A stretch of DNA of 64,000 bases, taken from Bactrocera neohumeralis (lineage: Eukaryota > Arthropoda > Insecta > Diptera > Tephritidae). Below, piece by piece: positions 23,147 through 33,621 of the stretch. The first letter of the stretch is position 1. Every line of letters starts with the position of its first letter. Below the pieces are notes generated by a model that saw only the letters and a program-made list of their open reading frames with translations, was not told where the DNA came from and made no database searches. The position numbers were made by a program, and so were the translations under genes. The stretch is taken from positions 14,289,341 through 14,353,340 of the forward strand of contig NW_026089624.1 in the NCBI RefSeq assembly GCF_024586455.1, written 5' to 3'.

Positions 23147-23165
23147 GGTGTCCCTTATTTTCCAA
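22119..23165 (-). CDS. Open partial RTE RT plus C-terminal domain
   Basis: An uninterrupted 348-codon frame. It contains 'GFRQGDSLSCDFFNLLL' (RT motif before the active site), the active site 'LAYADDIDIIGLNT', 'LAVNEGKTKYLLSS', 'FVYLGTSINTT' and the C-terminal 'QRLRWLGHVVRM', 'PPLRLKDQVEKDLASLGI' and 'RRNDWRAVVNSAIIA'. The first few codons come from the neighbouring sequence, so this is a truncated gene body without its own start or EN domain. The absence of stops suggests recent insertion from an active relative. Confidence 0.85.
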   Translation of the reverse strand: MENKGHPNIPAKLIQLCKLTLSNTKSSVRIGKDLSEPFDTKRGFRQGDSLSCDFFNLLLEKIVRAAELNREGNIFYKSVQLLAYADDIDIIGLNTRAVSSAFSRLDKEAQKMGLAVNEGKTKYLLSSNKQSSHSRLGTHVTVDSHNFEVVDNFVYLGTSINTTNNVSLEIQRRIALANRCFFGLSRQLKSKVLSRRTKAKLYKSLIIPVLLYGAEAWAMATTDESTLRVFERKILRKIYGPLRIDHGEYRIRWNDELYEIYDDIDIVQRIKRQRLRWLGHVVRMHENTPALKVFDAVPAGGSRGRGRPPLRLKDQVEKDLASLGISNWRHVAKRRNDWRAVVNSAIIA

Positions 23166-24800
23166 AGTTTTAAATTTCTATGGCATAGGTCTTAATTTTG
23201 TTCTTTTTCCTCTAAAACACTCGGAAATAAATGTTTACCTTATTTGGAGTACGATAACCCGTGTCGACTTGTTGCGCTGCAGTAGCGGTGCGTATTCACG
23301 GCATTTGTTCTCAATTATTCTCGCGATTAACACGTATTGTTATACATTCAAAAGATGGCTGCGGAATTAAGAAGCAATAAAAAATGTGTTTTCTTAGTTG
23401 GGGATGTAAATTATCAAATAATAAGCGCAAAGTTACCGTCTAATCGCTAAGTTCTTGCAATACTTTTTTATAACATTAGCAAAGATAAATTGACTGTTAG
23501 TGAAAGCGCTCATTTCGTCATTCGGGAGTGCATTGTATTTTGGGAAAAAGCTAGAATCCCTACCAGAGCTATACCTAACTGTGTAAAAAAAAACTTCACC
23601 ATGCTTTGAGGGACTTGCAAAAAAAATTCTAAAAAAAATACAAGATATTTACAAGGGCCATGAGGAGGATTTAGATAATTTACTTGATATAGCGCACGCT
23701 GATACTTTGGAACTGATGAAAATTGAAGGTAAGATATCTTTTTCAAAAACAAAGAGAACCAGGGCGTCCAGGGTGTTTAGCGGGTGTAGACAAAAAGTTT
23801 GCCGAAAAAGAAGAAAGAGCAAGACAAATGAAATTAAATGATTAGAAAAAAGATATGTTTCGGAGGTTTATCGTCATCTGTTACTGCGCAAGATTATATT
23901 CAAATCCAAGGACGATCACGATCAACTTACCAGCTCTGATGAAAGCCTTTAGGAAGCCTTGGCATCCACCTCTCAAATGGTAAGTTCTGCAATTACTTCA
24001 AAAACAGAAATTAAACATTTGATCACGACTAGGTTAGTTGCAGCTTTAGATAGATGTCAATTAGGCAGAAGGGATCTTAGCTGTGATGATTTGCCGATAA
24101 ACAAATTGTCTATTCAACGTATTCGCACATAGAGTCGACAAGATAGAACGGAATCTATAAAATCAGATTTTCAGAAGAATGTGCTTGAAATAGTGACCGT
24201 TCACTGGGATGGAAAATTATTGCCTGGACTTGGCGTGAGAAGTTAAAAAGAAGAACGCCTACCAATTTTAATTTCATTTGGAGAAAGAGAACAACTTCTG
24301 GCTGTACCCAAACTGGAGAGCTTTTCCGGTCAGGATCAAGCTAAAGCTGTGTTGAACGCTATTTATTATTATTTGGAACAAAAGTTTATGAACTGGTTTT
24401 AAAATGTGTCTTCGAACTTTGGGGACAACTGGAAAACTATTAATTCTGCTGCCATTGAAACAAATACCGATATCGTCATACGACATTTTTGTAATACAAC
24501 AATAGAAGATTTGTTGAAATTTTATAATCAAGAACTTCAAAAAACCATTAGACGTGACGATTATCGGGAACTGATTGAACTATCTATTATTTTCTTAGGA
24601 GGATTCAGTAAAAAAAAATTAAAATTAGACCTCCTAGAGCGATGCATCAAGCAAGGTGGATGCTTAGAGCTATTTGCTCTTTAAAGATATGTTTGTTGCA
24701 TTCCAGCTCAAAATTAGTGCAAAGAATAAGCCGTTTTGTTACACTTTTATTAAGAACTTAATTAATAAAACAAAACGAACATGTCTGATTATTTGTATAG
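23150..24800 (+). mobile_element. Transposase-like remnant of an unnamed family
   Basis: Piecewise translation gives 'KCVFLVGDVNYQIISAKLPS', 'LTVSESAHFVIRECIVFWEK', 'ITTRLVAALDRCQLGRRDLS', 'NKLSIQRIRT', 'VTVHWDGKLLPGL', 'ERLPILISFGEREQLLAVPK' and 'DDYRELIELSIIFLGGFS', then 'RAMHQARWMLRAICSLKICL'. This order resembles, from memory, uncharacterised transposon-like proteins common in aphids and Hydra; I cannot name the family. A central part is missing around 24390-24410. The left end 'TAGGGTGTCCC' looks like an inverted-repeat terminus, but no right partner was found. Stops show it is broken. Confidence 0.5.
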
Positions 24801-25224
24801 TAAGTAGAAATACAATAAACTCTACTTATTTGATATTTACTGCATAGTGTGTATTTATTGTATATTTATTAAACAGTACTATTTTTATATTGCAGGAAAA
24901 TCATTAAGTGATTTTGTGTCTGTCAAGAGCTCAAATTTATTTTCTCGATTAAAAATCGATTGATCGCGAATACGTTTTCATTTTGGAAATATAACTTATA
25001 CATTGATCGATATATTCGGAACAGAGTCTACTTAACTAACAAAAATCTTTATCTACCATGTATGTTGGTGGTTAAACTAATGTACATATATCCAGAGCCT
25101 TACATGTATTGGGTATATGGGGCCAATGGGGAGTATCATCCGATTTATAACTCATAGAGTGAAGGGGAAAACAGTTCTCAGGTTTCATTAAAAAGTCAGC
25201 CATAGGCACTCAGGTCCACATATA
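24801..25224. other. No recognisable feature
   Basis: A+T-rich sequence with one short ORF of no known type. Confidence 0.35.
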
Positions 25225-25984
25225 TGAGGGTTATGGTTCAATTTTGATAATTACAAGGTTTGCCTGGAATGTAGTAGGACTAATTTTCTTCCGCCGCGAC
25301 TGTACTTCGGAGCGTTCGTTAGAGCACAGACACGCGATTAAATTCTGTTTGAAACTCGGTATATCTGCGACAGAGACGTTTGATATGATCAAGTAGGCTT
25401 TCCCAGATTTTGCTTTAGCAAGAAGTAGTGTGTTTCGGTGGCACCAGGGCTTTTTGGGCACCGACAATTTGACTCATGTGCGCAAAGTTTTGAACTCAGA
25501 CGAGTCAACGGACTAAGTATTCGGTTAATTGCCCAGATGTTAGATTTATGAAAATCTGTGGTTCATGACATTGTGACGGAGCACTTGAACATGCGCAAGG
25601 TGTGCGCGAAGATGGTCCCAAAAGTGCTCACTGCTGACCAGAAATTGCGGGGAGTGGCAGTGTGTCAAGATAATTTTAACACGTCTGAAAGTGACCCCCA
25701 ATTTTTAAATAACGTAATAACAGGTGAGTAATGGATCTTTGAGTATGATCCCGATACAAAAAGGCATTTGAGAAGGCAGAGGGGATCCACGCTGCATACA
25801 CCTCGGCTCTCAAAGCTTTTCCAGAGAATGCCTTCCGTGACGCTTTCAATGCTTGGAAATCGCGCTGGTAGCGCTGCATCGACCAAGAAGGCGCCTATTT
25901 TAAAAATTTTTTAAGAATTGTAACGATTGGCCAATAAATTTTTTTAAATCCACTCAGTCCTATCACTTTCCGAACAAACCCTGT
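25225..25984 (+). mobile_element. Deleted mariner-family element
   Basis: The N-terminal HTH block reads 'RHAIKFCLKLGISATETFDM' and 'FPDFALARSSVFRWHQGF', followed by fragments matching 'VCAKMVPKVLT.eQK' and 'cqDn', then a C-terminal 'W..RW.RCID.EGAYF' equivalent. The right end 'tcactttccgaacaaaccct' (about 25965-25984) is typical of this mariner group, and a weak inverted match lies at the left near 25225. Most of the DDE domain is deleted. Non-functional. Confidence 0.65.
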
Positions 25985-26345
25985 ATGGGACGTTAGATGT
26001 CATATCTTTTCCGATAACTTTATTGGCCTTTGATTTGTATATAAAATTAAAGAATATAAGCGAAGTTACGCCCACTTTTTAAAAATTTTCAGCCCACAAA
26101 TGCATATCACTTCTGGAATCCGCTGTACAAGAGCTTTCGCATTTTGTGGGCCTGGCAATGCTTCGATTAAGCCCATCTCCATGTCTGTCCTCCCGATTCC
26201 AAAGAACATATGTACAAAGTTCTATTACGAAATCTCAGACAGACGGACGGACGGACAGACTGATTAGTTTTAGGTGATACAAACAACCGTTTGAGACAAA
26301 AACTATTATTCTCTGTAGCAGCATGTTGCGAGAGTATAGAAATGA
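25985..26345 (-). repeat. Dispersed fly-type repeat with 'cagacggacggacagac' tract
   Basis: Read on the minus strand it begins 'tatactctcgcaacatgctg' and includes a short tandem 'gtctgtccgtccgtccgtct' region. This arrangement occurs repeatedly in fly genomes as I remember them. It has no ORF. Class unknown. Confidence 0.45.
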
Positions 26346-27282
26346 AGCATATAAGTAAAAAAAAAACTTAGATCGACGGTAATGGACATTTCAGGAAATA
26401 TTCAACTGGAGAGTATGACGCTAATTAAAATTTCCACGTCGGCCGGTTCTGCGGTAACGGAATTGACACAAATTTTATTTATCTTAGTGCTGTAATTTCG
26501 GCGATGTGTGAATCGGTAAAAAGTAAGTAAGCAAGTAGCACAATTATTGCTTTTATAAAGTGGAAACTGCTACCATACATTATCCGCACATTAGCAGGAA
26601 TAAAGGTTAGACTTTTAAGTAGTATTTCTTTAAATTCATGTCATCATCACAGACCTTGGTAAAGTCAATACATAGTCGGCAATATTTGCTTACTTTACGT
26701 CGGTGAACCCACAGTTTTCTATAACACATATTGATCGGGGCCTTAGGAATCTGCAGGAGCTAGCGAGTTGAAATCGAAATAAAAGAGTATGCACAATTTT
26801 CACTAAAGTGTTATAGCTGCTGTTTTCAGTGTTTTTAAATTCTGTTTTTTCTGAGTTTATTTTTAATTTGGATGGCGTAATTTCGGAATGAATTTCAAAA
26901 ATGAGAACCAAAAATTGATTTCTGATGACCGCTATAATTTCAAAGTTCAAAGAGGATCTGATTAAAACCTAAAGATGTTCCAAAGAATATAATTTTTACA
27001 TTAGCTCTAAACTAATGCGGGCTTGAAATATGTCGTACCAAAAACTGCACAAGTATAGGTTTCTATCAAAATAATGGAAAAATGTTTGAAGTTTTCTAAT
27101 TCTAATGCGAAAATTTCTTCATTTCAAAATGTTTTCAATATCAAAAAGCAATAGCTTGTAAGTACAGTCCACTTACTTTATATTCCTTTGGTTCACGTTT
27201 ATCAACTGTTTATTAGCTGAAAAATTAAAGTGTAGAGGAAATTATAATAAATTTAGGCAACACGTTTGGTAAATAAATAGTA
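26346..27282. other. No recognisable feature
   Basis: A+T-rich sequence. The longest ORF (26690-26950, minus) has no recognisable motif. Confidence 0.35.
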
Positions 27283-27824
27283 CTGTGATCAAATTGAAAG
27301 GTGAATTTTTAATTTATACTTCACGCGTTTTTCGAATCGGTAATTTTTTTTCTGTAAGTTGGTAGATGTCACTCTATGCCAAATTTCATATCAAATATTC
27401 AGTAGTATTTGAGATACGCGGCGTTTTGTGGGGTTCTAAAAGTGAATTCTTCGATTTTTACTATGTCTGAATTTATTGAACAAATAAGTATGATAATGCA
27501 CCATCTCATATTGCATTGGTTATTCGTGATCATTTCGCCACATTTTCAAGTAATATCGTGCCGCAACCACCGCATTCGCCTGATTTACCTTCGTGTAACT
27601 TCTGGCTATTCAGCAAATTTACATGACCACTCCGAGGACATCATTTTGACTAAATTGAGGATATAAAAGCTGAATCGAAAAAGGCTCTGACGGCCATCAC
27701 GACGGAAGATTTTTCCAAGTGATATGAGGACTGGAAAATACGTTGGCATAAGTGTATTGCAGCGGAAGGGGATTACTTTGAAGGAGATGAAATGGACAAA
27801 ATTCGCCTTTCAATTTGATCACAC
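27283..27824 (+). mobile_element. Deleted mariner element with TA duplication
   Basis: The ends share GTGATCAAATTGAAAGG at 27285 and its complement near the right end, each flanked by TA (27281-27282 and 27825-27826). Only the C-terminal transposase part remains, with shifts: 'DNAPSHIALVIRDHFA', 'PPHSPDLPSCNFWLFSKF', 'IEDIKAESKKALTAI' and 'RWHKCIAAEGDYFEGDEM'. The HTH half is gone, the reverse of the deletion at 21555-22068. Non-autonomous. Confidence 0.82.
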
Positions 27825-28384
27825 TAGTACATTTTTGACAAAAAAAAATTAGCAATACGGGAGCACTATTACAAACAGTTTCTAAAATCAGCTGACTTGA
27901 CGTTTAAATTAACTTTAATGGTAAGGGGGGAAATAAAAGTAGTTTTGCGTATTTGTTTCTTAAATATTGATTGAGTAATTTTATTCGGACCTTTTGTACA
28001 TTATTGAGCATACTTTTGACAATCTAGAGTAATTTTTTCATGCAGAAATATTGAAGCATATGCCGGTAACAGAGCTTCTCTCAGAACGTCTTGAGAAAAA
28101 ACACTTTGCGGTATTCACCATAACTCGGCTGGAAATTATCCGAAAATAAAAAACCAAGAAAAATTAGTCAAATTGTAATCAAATCTTCCCCCCATTATTC
28201 TCTGATAATTTTAATTTAAATTAAAAACTTTTGCGACCATTTAAAGTGAAAACTGCCTTTTTCCACTAAAAAATTCCCCCGATTTAACAGGTCTACCTGT
28301 GCAAAATAATTTTTTTTTCTATTTTAGTAGACTATTTAACACGTAGTGAAAAAGTGTTTAATTTAAAGTAGTACTATAAGTTGA
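27825..28384. other. No recognisable feature
   Basis: A+T-rich sequence with no supported coding or repeat content. Confidence 0.35.
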
Positions 28385-29085
28385 ACTTACCCGTGTAGAA
28401 ATGAAGCATAAACTTAGTATATGTGTTATATAATTGCGTATTTTTTTACCATAATATGAAAAAGCGTAAGCATAAATAAAAATACTCGAAAAAAATTAAC
28501 TTGGAAAGTTTTAGAATAAATAACTCTGCACTCTAAAACAATACTCTCAATTGTAATGTTGTTGTTTATTATAAGTTTAAGCGCAAAGTGAACCACTCAC
28601 TAAGTGACGACTGGAGAAGGTTAACTGATATTTTTATCATTCTGTTGATCATATGATGCTAAAATGAAATGGGATCTTGTTTAAATTAAAACTTTAATTA
28701 CACACAGCGCTGTGGTAGCTATCTATATTTTGTCCACATAAATTATATTTCATTTCTACATTCTTTGAATGTAAGTGATAGTATTCATATATGTTTGTAT
28801 GTATGTATATTAGTAGTAACGTTCCCAATGGCAATCAATCACATTTAAAATAATAACATTGAGTTTGTGTTTATTGTATATATCTGATTTAATTATTTTT
28901 TTTGTTGCGGTAATTTAACCACATCTATTTTACTATTAAATGAGATCAAACCATAAGCAACGAGTTGAATAAATAAAGTAATAAATAATTCTTTGATGTA
29001 CTTTTTCCCATATTACAATAAAAACTTTCTTTAATTCATCAAGATTTCCTTGGTGCATATCAAGAATTTCGCAAATAACCGTATA
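28385..29085 (+). repeat. Dispersed repeat R, copy 2 (uninterrupted)
   Basis: Collinear with 11400-11550 joined to 14417-15010, with no Harbinger between. It therefore represents a related empty site for that insertion. The mariner remnant at 29087 abuts its right end. No ORF of note. Confidence 0.6.
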
Positions 29086-29086
29086 T

Positions 29087-29440
29087 GCATATATGTACAC
29101 CTTGTCAAGAAAGTATTGAGAATTTAAAAATAAACGAAAATTTTTCAATCATCATCCAAATTTATTTATCGCCTTCAAAGGAACATCCATTAGAAGCGAT
29201 GCACATGTGCCAACGGTTCTTCCAATCGTCAAAATTTTTTATGGCCTTCAGCTCTCGCGTCGAATTTGTTTTGATGTCTTCAATTGAGTCGAAGCGTTTT
29301 CCCCGAAGTGGATATTTCAGTGTGGAGAAAGGCAAAAGTCACAAAGGGCCATATCAGGTGAAAACGGTTCTTGCTCAAGGATATTTGTTGAGTGTTTGTC
29401 CAAAATTTACCACAAATACGTGTTAAAATTTTTAAAATTC
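29087..29440 (-). mobile_element. Mariner 3' end remnant
   Basis: On the minus strand the reading ends 'DSIEDIKTNSTRELKAIKNF' then 'DDWKNRWHMCIASNG' and 'SFEGDK' followed by a stop, matching mariner C-termini. Upstream pieces are frameshifted. The end near 29090, 'accttgtcaagaaagtattg', is probably the 3' terminus. The rest of the element is missing. Confidence 0.7.
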
Positions 29441-29939
29441 GACAAACACTCTATCAACCAGTTATACCAACCAACAGCGTTATGATTCCTTTTTAGTGTA
29501 TAAAGTAATTTTCCCGTTAAAAAATGTTGCTGTAACCCTTTATCTTTGTTTCTTATAAAATACTATATTTGAATGTATGTTAAATTTTAACAAGTAAAGA
29601 AGTGCTCCAGCTGTAACCAAACGTTTCTTACTCTTGCAATTTGGAAGGAACAAAACCTGGGAAATGCCTTCAGGTGTTAGCAAAACTATTAATTAAAAAT
29701 TTTGCGAAAGAATTAAACATTCATTATTCTACGAAACCGAGTGGTTTACAATCAAATTTTTGTTTTATTGTTTTATATTATAGGTCATAGACTCAATTTA
29801 TTTTACTATATGACTATATTTTACTTGCCGTCATGAAAATTATATAAAAATTATCTTCTGTAGCATATATCTGACATAAACAAAACCGAAAAAGCTAAGT
29901 TTGATATATACGTACGTAGGTTGTCTTTTATATTAGGGA
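29441..29939. other. No recognisable feature
   Basis: A+T-rich; no motif or repeat found. Confidence 0.35.
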
Positions 29940-30760
29940 TTAGAGAACAAAAACAAGTTATATTAATCGAAAATCGCTTTATTGTTTTTAAAAATATTAT
30001 CAGTTAAGATCTACATACTTCTGCATGCATTTGCACCAATTTTCGAAGCACTTTATGTCTTTTGAACACATCAACCATTTCATCAGATGTCAAAAACGAT
30101 GACATTTTAGTTTATTGTGTACGAACGGGAATAAAGTGAAGCCACTTGGGGCTAAGTCAGGACTATATGGAGAATGACTCTTCAAATCGTCGTTTTGTGT
30201 GCTCAAAAATGAAGTTTTTTCAATCGATGTGTGAGAGTACTCCAGTGGTTGGTTTTTCTGATTTCTTGAAAGAAAGCTGCCAAACAAAAAGTTGTGTACC
30301 ATTTAGAATTTACTGTTCTGCGTTGTTTTAGTGGCATGGTTGCGATATGTACAGTTGTTCCAAATAACAGTCTGTCATTTGCTTGGAAGTGCTTCTTACG
30401 CGAACAAATTTTGTTGGCTCCAGCTCATCTTGAAACCTTAAACTGCTCTTTACTTTCGGGCGCATATACGTATATCCACGTTTTATCATTTGAGACGACC
30501 AATCGATATAAGCCTTTCTTTGACCGATCGACAAAATGTGCGGGTTCCACCATGAAGAAATATCTTTGTCCATGCAATATTGAATGTATGCGAAATTCCT
30601 CTTGGGTCTGCGACTTAGATTAAATTCACCATACCATCGCCAAAAATTTAATTAAGTTCGGCGATGCACTGTTGCAGAGATAATTCAAGTCGAAAGTTGT
30701 GAAAAATAATTGCGGGAAAGTGCTCACAATTTAATTTCATTTTTGGCCGAGATGATTATT
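29940..30760 (-). mobile_element. Mariner transposase remnant (catalytic and C-terminal part)
   Basis: Minus-strand pieces include 'SSLRFQDELEPTKFVRVRST' followed by 'SKQMTDCYLEQLYISQPC' (usual 'FQDEPNPTKVVR.RSTSKQMva'). Next come 'SHSPYSPDLAPSGFTLFPF' and a C-terminal match around 'FENWCKCMQKYVD'. In 'SPDLAPSG' the usual third catalytic Asp ('APsD') is Gly. Stops and indels elsewhere. SETMAR-like naming would be an annotation error; this is a transposon remnant. Confidence 0.72.
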
Positions 30761-31208
30761 TCAAGTTACTTTAAACAAGTCAAATAGTGTTGGTATGTTA
30801 AAATGTTCTGAGTATGCATGTATAGCGTCTAAAATGACAAATTTTACGATAAAGTTGTTAATTGCCATACGGAAACCCTAGAGTTACTTGTGCGAAATTG
30901 CGCAGTTATTGTACTAAAATTAAAAATATTAACACGAACGCTAGAACCAAGTAGAATCGACGATAAATTGTAATTGCTAGAATGACTCTAGACAGTGAAA
31001 TTCGTAGTTGCCAAAATGTTAGATTGGCGATGTTTTGATAACAATAGGGGCTGCCGGATTGTGCAATAAACACAGATGTATTTAGAGTGTTGATTAGTAA
31101 AAAACATTAAGTAAGAATAAGTATACTCGAGTAACGAGTAATGAGCGTTAAGTTGTTATTATAACAAATAAAGATAAGTGTATATTCATTAAAGTGCGAC
31201 TTTTATTT
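30761..31208. other. Unclassified sequence left of the tandem array
   Basis: A+T-rich with a promoter/polyadenylation-like 'aataaagataagtg' near 31170. It could be part of an LTR but shows no paired LTR or convincing TG...CA boundary. It ends where the first tandem unit begins ('aacaatc'). Confidence 0.3.
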
Positions 31209-31256
31209 AACAATCGAGACTATTTATCGAGAAATCCGTTAAAATATTTTGCTGAG

Positions 31257-32012
31257 GTCTGACCTATTGTACTTATAAATTTGTAATATATGGCAAATTA
31301 TGTGCGCAGAAAAGGATGAAACATTTCGGACAGAGTTTTTAAAACTCTACAATATAAGGGTATAGCTATTAAATTGGGAATATTATAATACAATGCAGTG
31401 ATCGAACTCAAGTGAATTTCAAGGTAAACGATTTATGGTCAAAATCGCTGACAGATGATAGAACAACATCGAATCGACGATACAACAAAATTCCTAGTAT
31501 ACAGATGATTTTAATTATTTTTTTTTTTTTAACATTAAGATGTTAATAGCCAATGGAAACTAATTTGGCAAAACGGACAGATGCTTGTGATAATTTTGTA
31601 GAAATCAATTAGTTTTAGAAAAATTATCAACTTAACGTTTGTGAAGCAATTCCAACGTCTTACATGAAAATGGCTTAAAGTGAGCTATTAAAATTGAGGA
31701 TTAAAAGAAAGTGACCTGGTCTGATGAGATCAAAATATGTAAATCGATTTGGATCAGATTGGAGGCAATGGATGTGGCGCCGGAAAGGAGAACCATTAAG
31801 GTCGAGGCAAACACTAAAATTTGGTGTTATTTCGTTGATGCTATGTGATTGTATGAATTCGAAATAGGTCTTAAGCCAAAGAGGTCTATTGAAAATTCAA
31901 CTTATCAACAGGATAACGATCCCAGGCATACCGCAAGAGTTACGAAAAGTTGGTTTTACGATACACAAATTAAAATTCTCGATTGGCATACGCCGTCGCC
32001 AGACCTCAACCC
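31257..32012 (+). mobile_element. Tc1-like remnant in unit A
   Basis: 'TWSDEIKICKSIWIR' and 'RKGEP'-type text around 31710-31800 are followed by 'STYQQDNDPRHTARVTKSWF' and 'DWHTPSPDLNPI', the second-Asp and pre-Glu blocks of Tc1 transposases. The sequence stops before the catalytic Glu because of the unit A deletion. Non-functional. Confidence 0.8.
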
Positions 32013-33621
32013 AATTGGTCTCACAATGGAGGGTGTCAACCAACTTCCTCCAGACGTTATCTTCGGTTGTCTGCGATAAATCACTCCATCATAGACGCAC
32101 ACCACTTCAGCTGCCCCTAATGGGGACCACCAACAAGCGCAACTGTGCATGGTGGTCACGAAAACTCTCAGATCTTCGGAAAAAGGTACGGAAGCTGTTT
32201 AACAATGCGAAACGTACGGGGGTCTGTGAGAATGTAGGGGCAAATGTTATGTTAGTGAGAATGTTAGGTCTCCAAAGCAGGCAAGCTTAAGGAGATTCTG
32301 TGAAAATGTCACCTTCACACCAGAGGGAGGATAGCTGCACAAGGCACTGGCCAGAGGCAAGACTGACACAGTACTAGTGATCAAAAGAAGCGACGGGACG
32401 TAAAGACCAGCGCAGAAGATAGAGCTACGGCATTTCTGCGGCCGTACTTCCCGGAAAGAATTTGGGAAGACCAGTGTCTACCCGTAGTCGAACACAAGGC
32501 AATTATTTACTGCGAATTCGATCAAGTGGGCAATGGCTTCGTTCCAGAAATTCAAGTCCCCGGGAGTTGACGTCATCTTTCCAGCACTTTTGCAACAGGG
32601 AGAGCAGTATCTACTGCCATACCTTGTTCGGCTGATGAGGGATAGCCTCGCACTGGCGTACATCCCTGAAATATAGAGGACCACGAAGGTGATGTATAGT
32701 ATACCCAAAGTAGGAAGGAAGGACTATTCACTGGATAAATCCTTCAGGCCATTTAGTGTAAAATTGCACTCCTGCATGCTTCTCAGCATGCACACAGAGC
32801 AGGCAGATCAACCAATACTGCCCTATACCAGATAACCTCAGATTTAGAGAATTCGCTGAAGGGAGGGGAAGTGATGCGTTGCGCCTTCCTAGACATCGAA
32901 GGTGCTTTTGACAAAACGTTTCACAAGAGCGTAGCCAAGACACTGGAGAAAAAGAATGTGGCAGCGCCGGTGTGCAGATGGATAGAGGCCGACTGCGCAC
33001 CAGAATAACTGAAACCACAGTAGGAGATACAAGTATTCGTCTTGGCACAAGGGGCTGCCCACAGGGAATCCGCTGCCAACGGTACGCGGAGGTCATTGTA
33101 ATTATTGCCAGAGGTAAATTCGAGGACACTCTCTGTGACCTACTACAAAGAGGTTTAAGATTTAAATCTGGCAAAAGAGCGGTATAGTGGGGCTGAGTTG
33201 AACATTAGCCCCTCTAAGACGACCATCGTCCCGATTATGAGACGTAGGTCCCCCTAACCCACCTCAGGAACCTTACACTTGGCGGCAGAGAGGTAGAGAA
33301 GACCAACATGGTCCAATATCTTGATCTCACGCTGGATTCCACTTTGCGGTAGAAGCAGCATGTTGACCTGACCTTGGCCAAGGCGACAAAAGCACTAATG
33401 GTGTGCAATCAGCTGGCGGGAAAATACTGGGGCTGCAAACCATTTTTAGGAGGTCGTACACCATGATTGTGCGGGCGATAATCACTTATGGGGCGGTGGC
33501 ATTGGCCTCAAAAGCTTCACAGACTTCGTTAGGGCTCCAACTATCAAAGCTGCGACGACTAGCTTGTGTCTGCATGTCGGGTGCAATGCGCACTTGTCCA
33601 ACGGCAGCTTGCTTCACTTCA
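32013..33621 (+). mobile_element. LOA-type retrotransposon, unit A copy (5' deleted)
   Basis: It starts within ORF2 at 'LVSQWRVSTNF'-equivalent DNA. It continues through 'WWSRKLSDLRKKVRKLFNNA', 'FLDIEGAFDKTFHKS' (RT), a degraded active site 'YAEVIVII' (normally YADD), and 'TLDSTL', ending with 'TYGAVALASKASQTS' and 'LSKLRRLACVCMSGAMRT'. The EN part is lost. RTE sequence replaces its 3' end at 33622. Confidence 0.78.

Noticed and set aside
26240..26280. Structured RNA gene or tRNA around the 'cagacggacggacagac' tract
   Set aside because: No tRNA arms or conserved RNA fold could be traced; it is a short tandem tract in a dispersed repeat.
29940..30760. SETMAR-like histone methyltransferase
   Set aside because: Only the mariner transposase part is present; no SET domain is seen.
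30965..31212. Solo LTR of a Gypsy-type element
   Set aside because: An 'aataaa' signal and a possible TG...CA span exist, but there is no second LTR, primer-binding site or matching target duplication.
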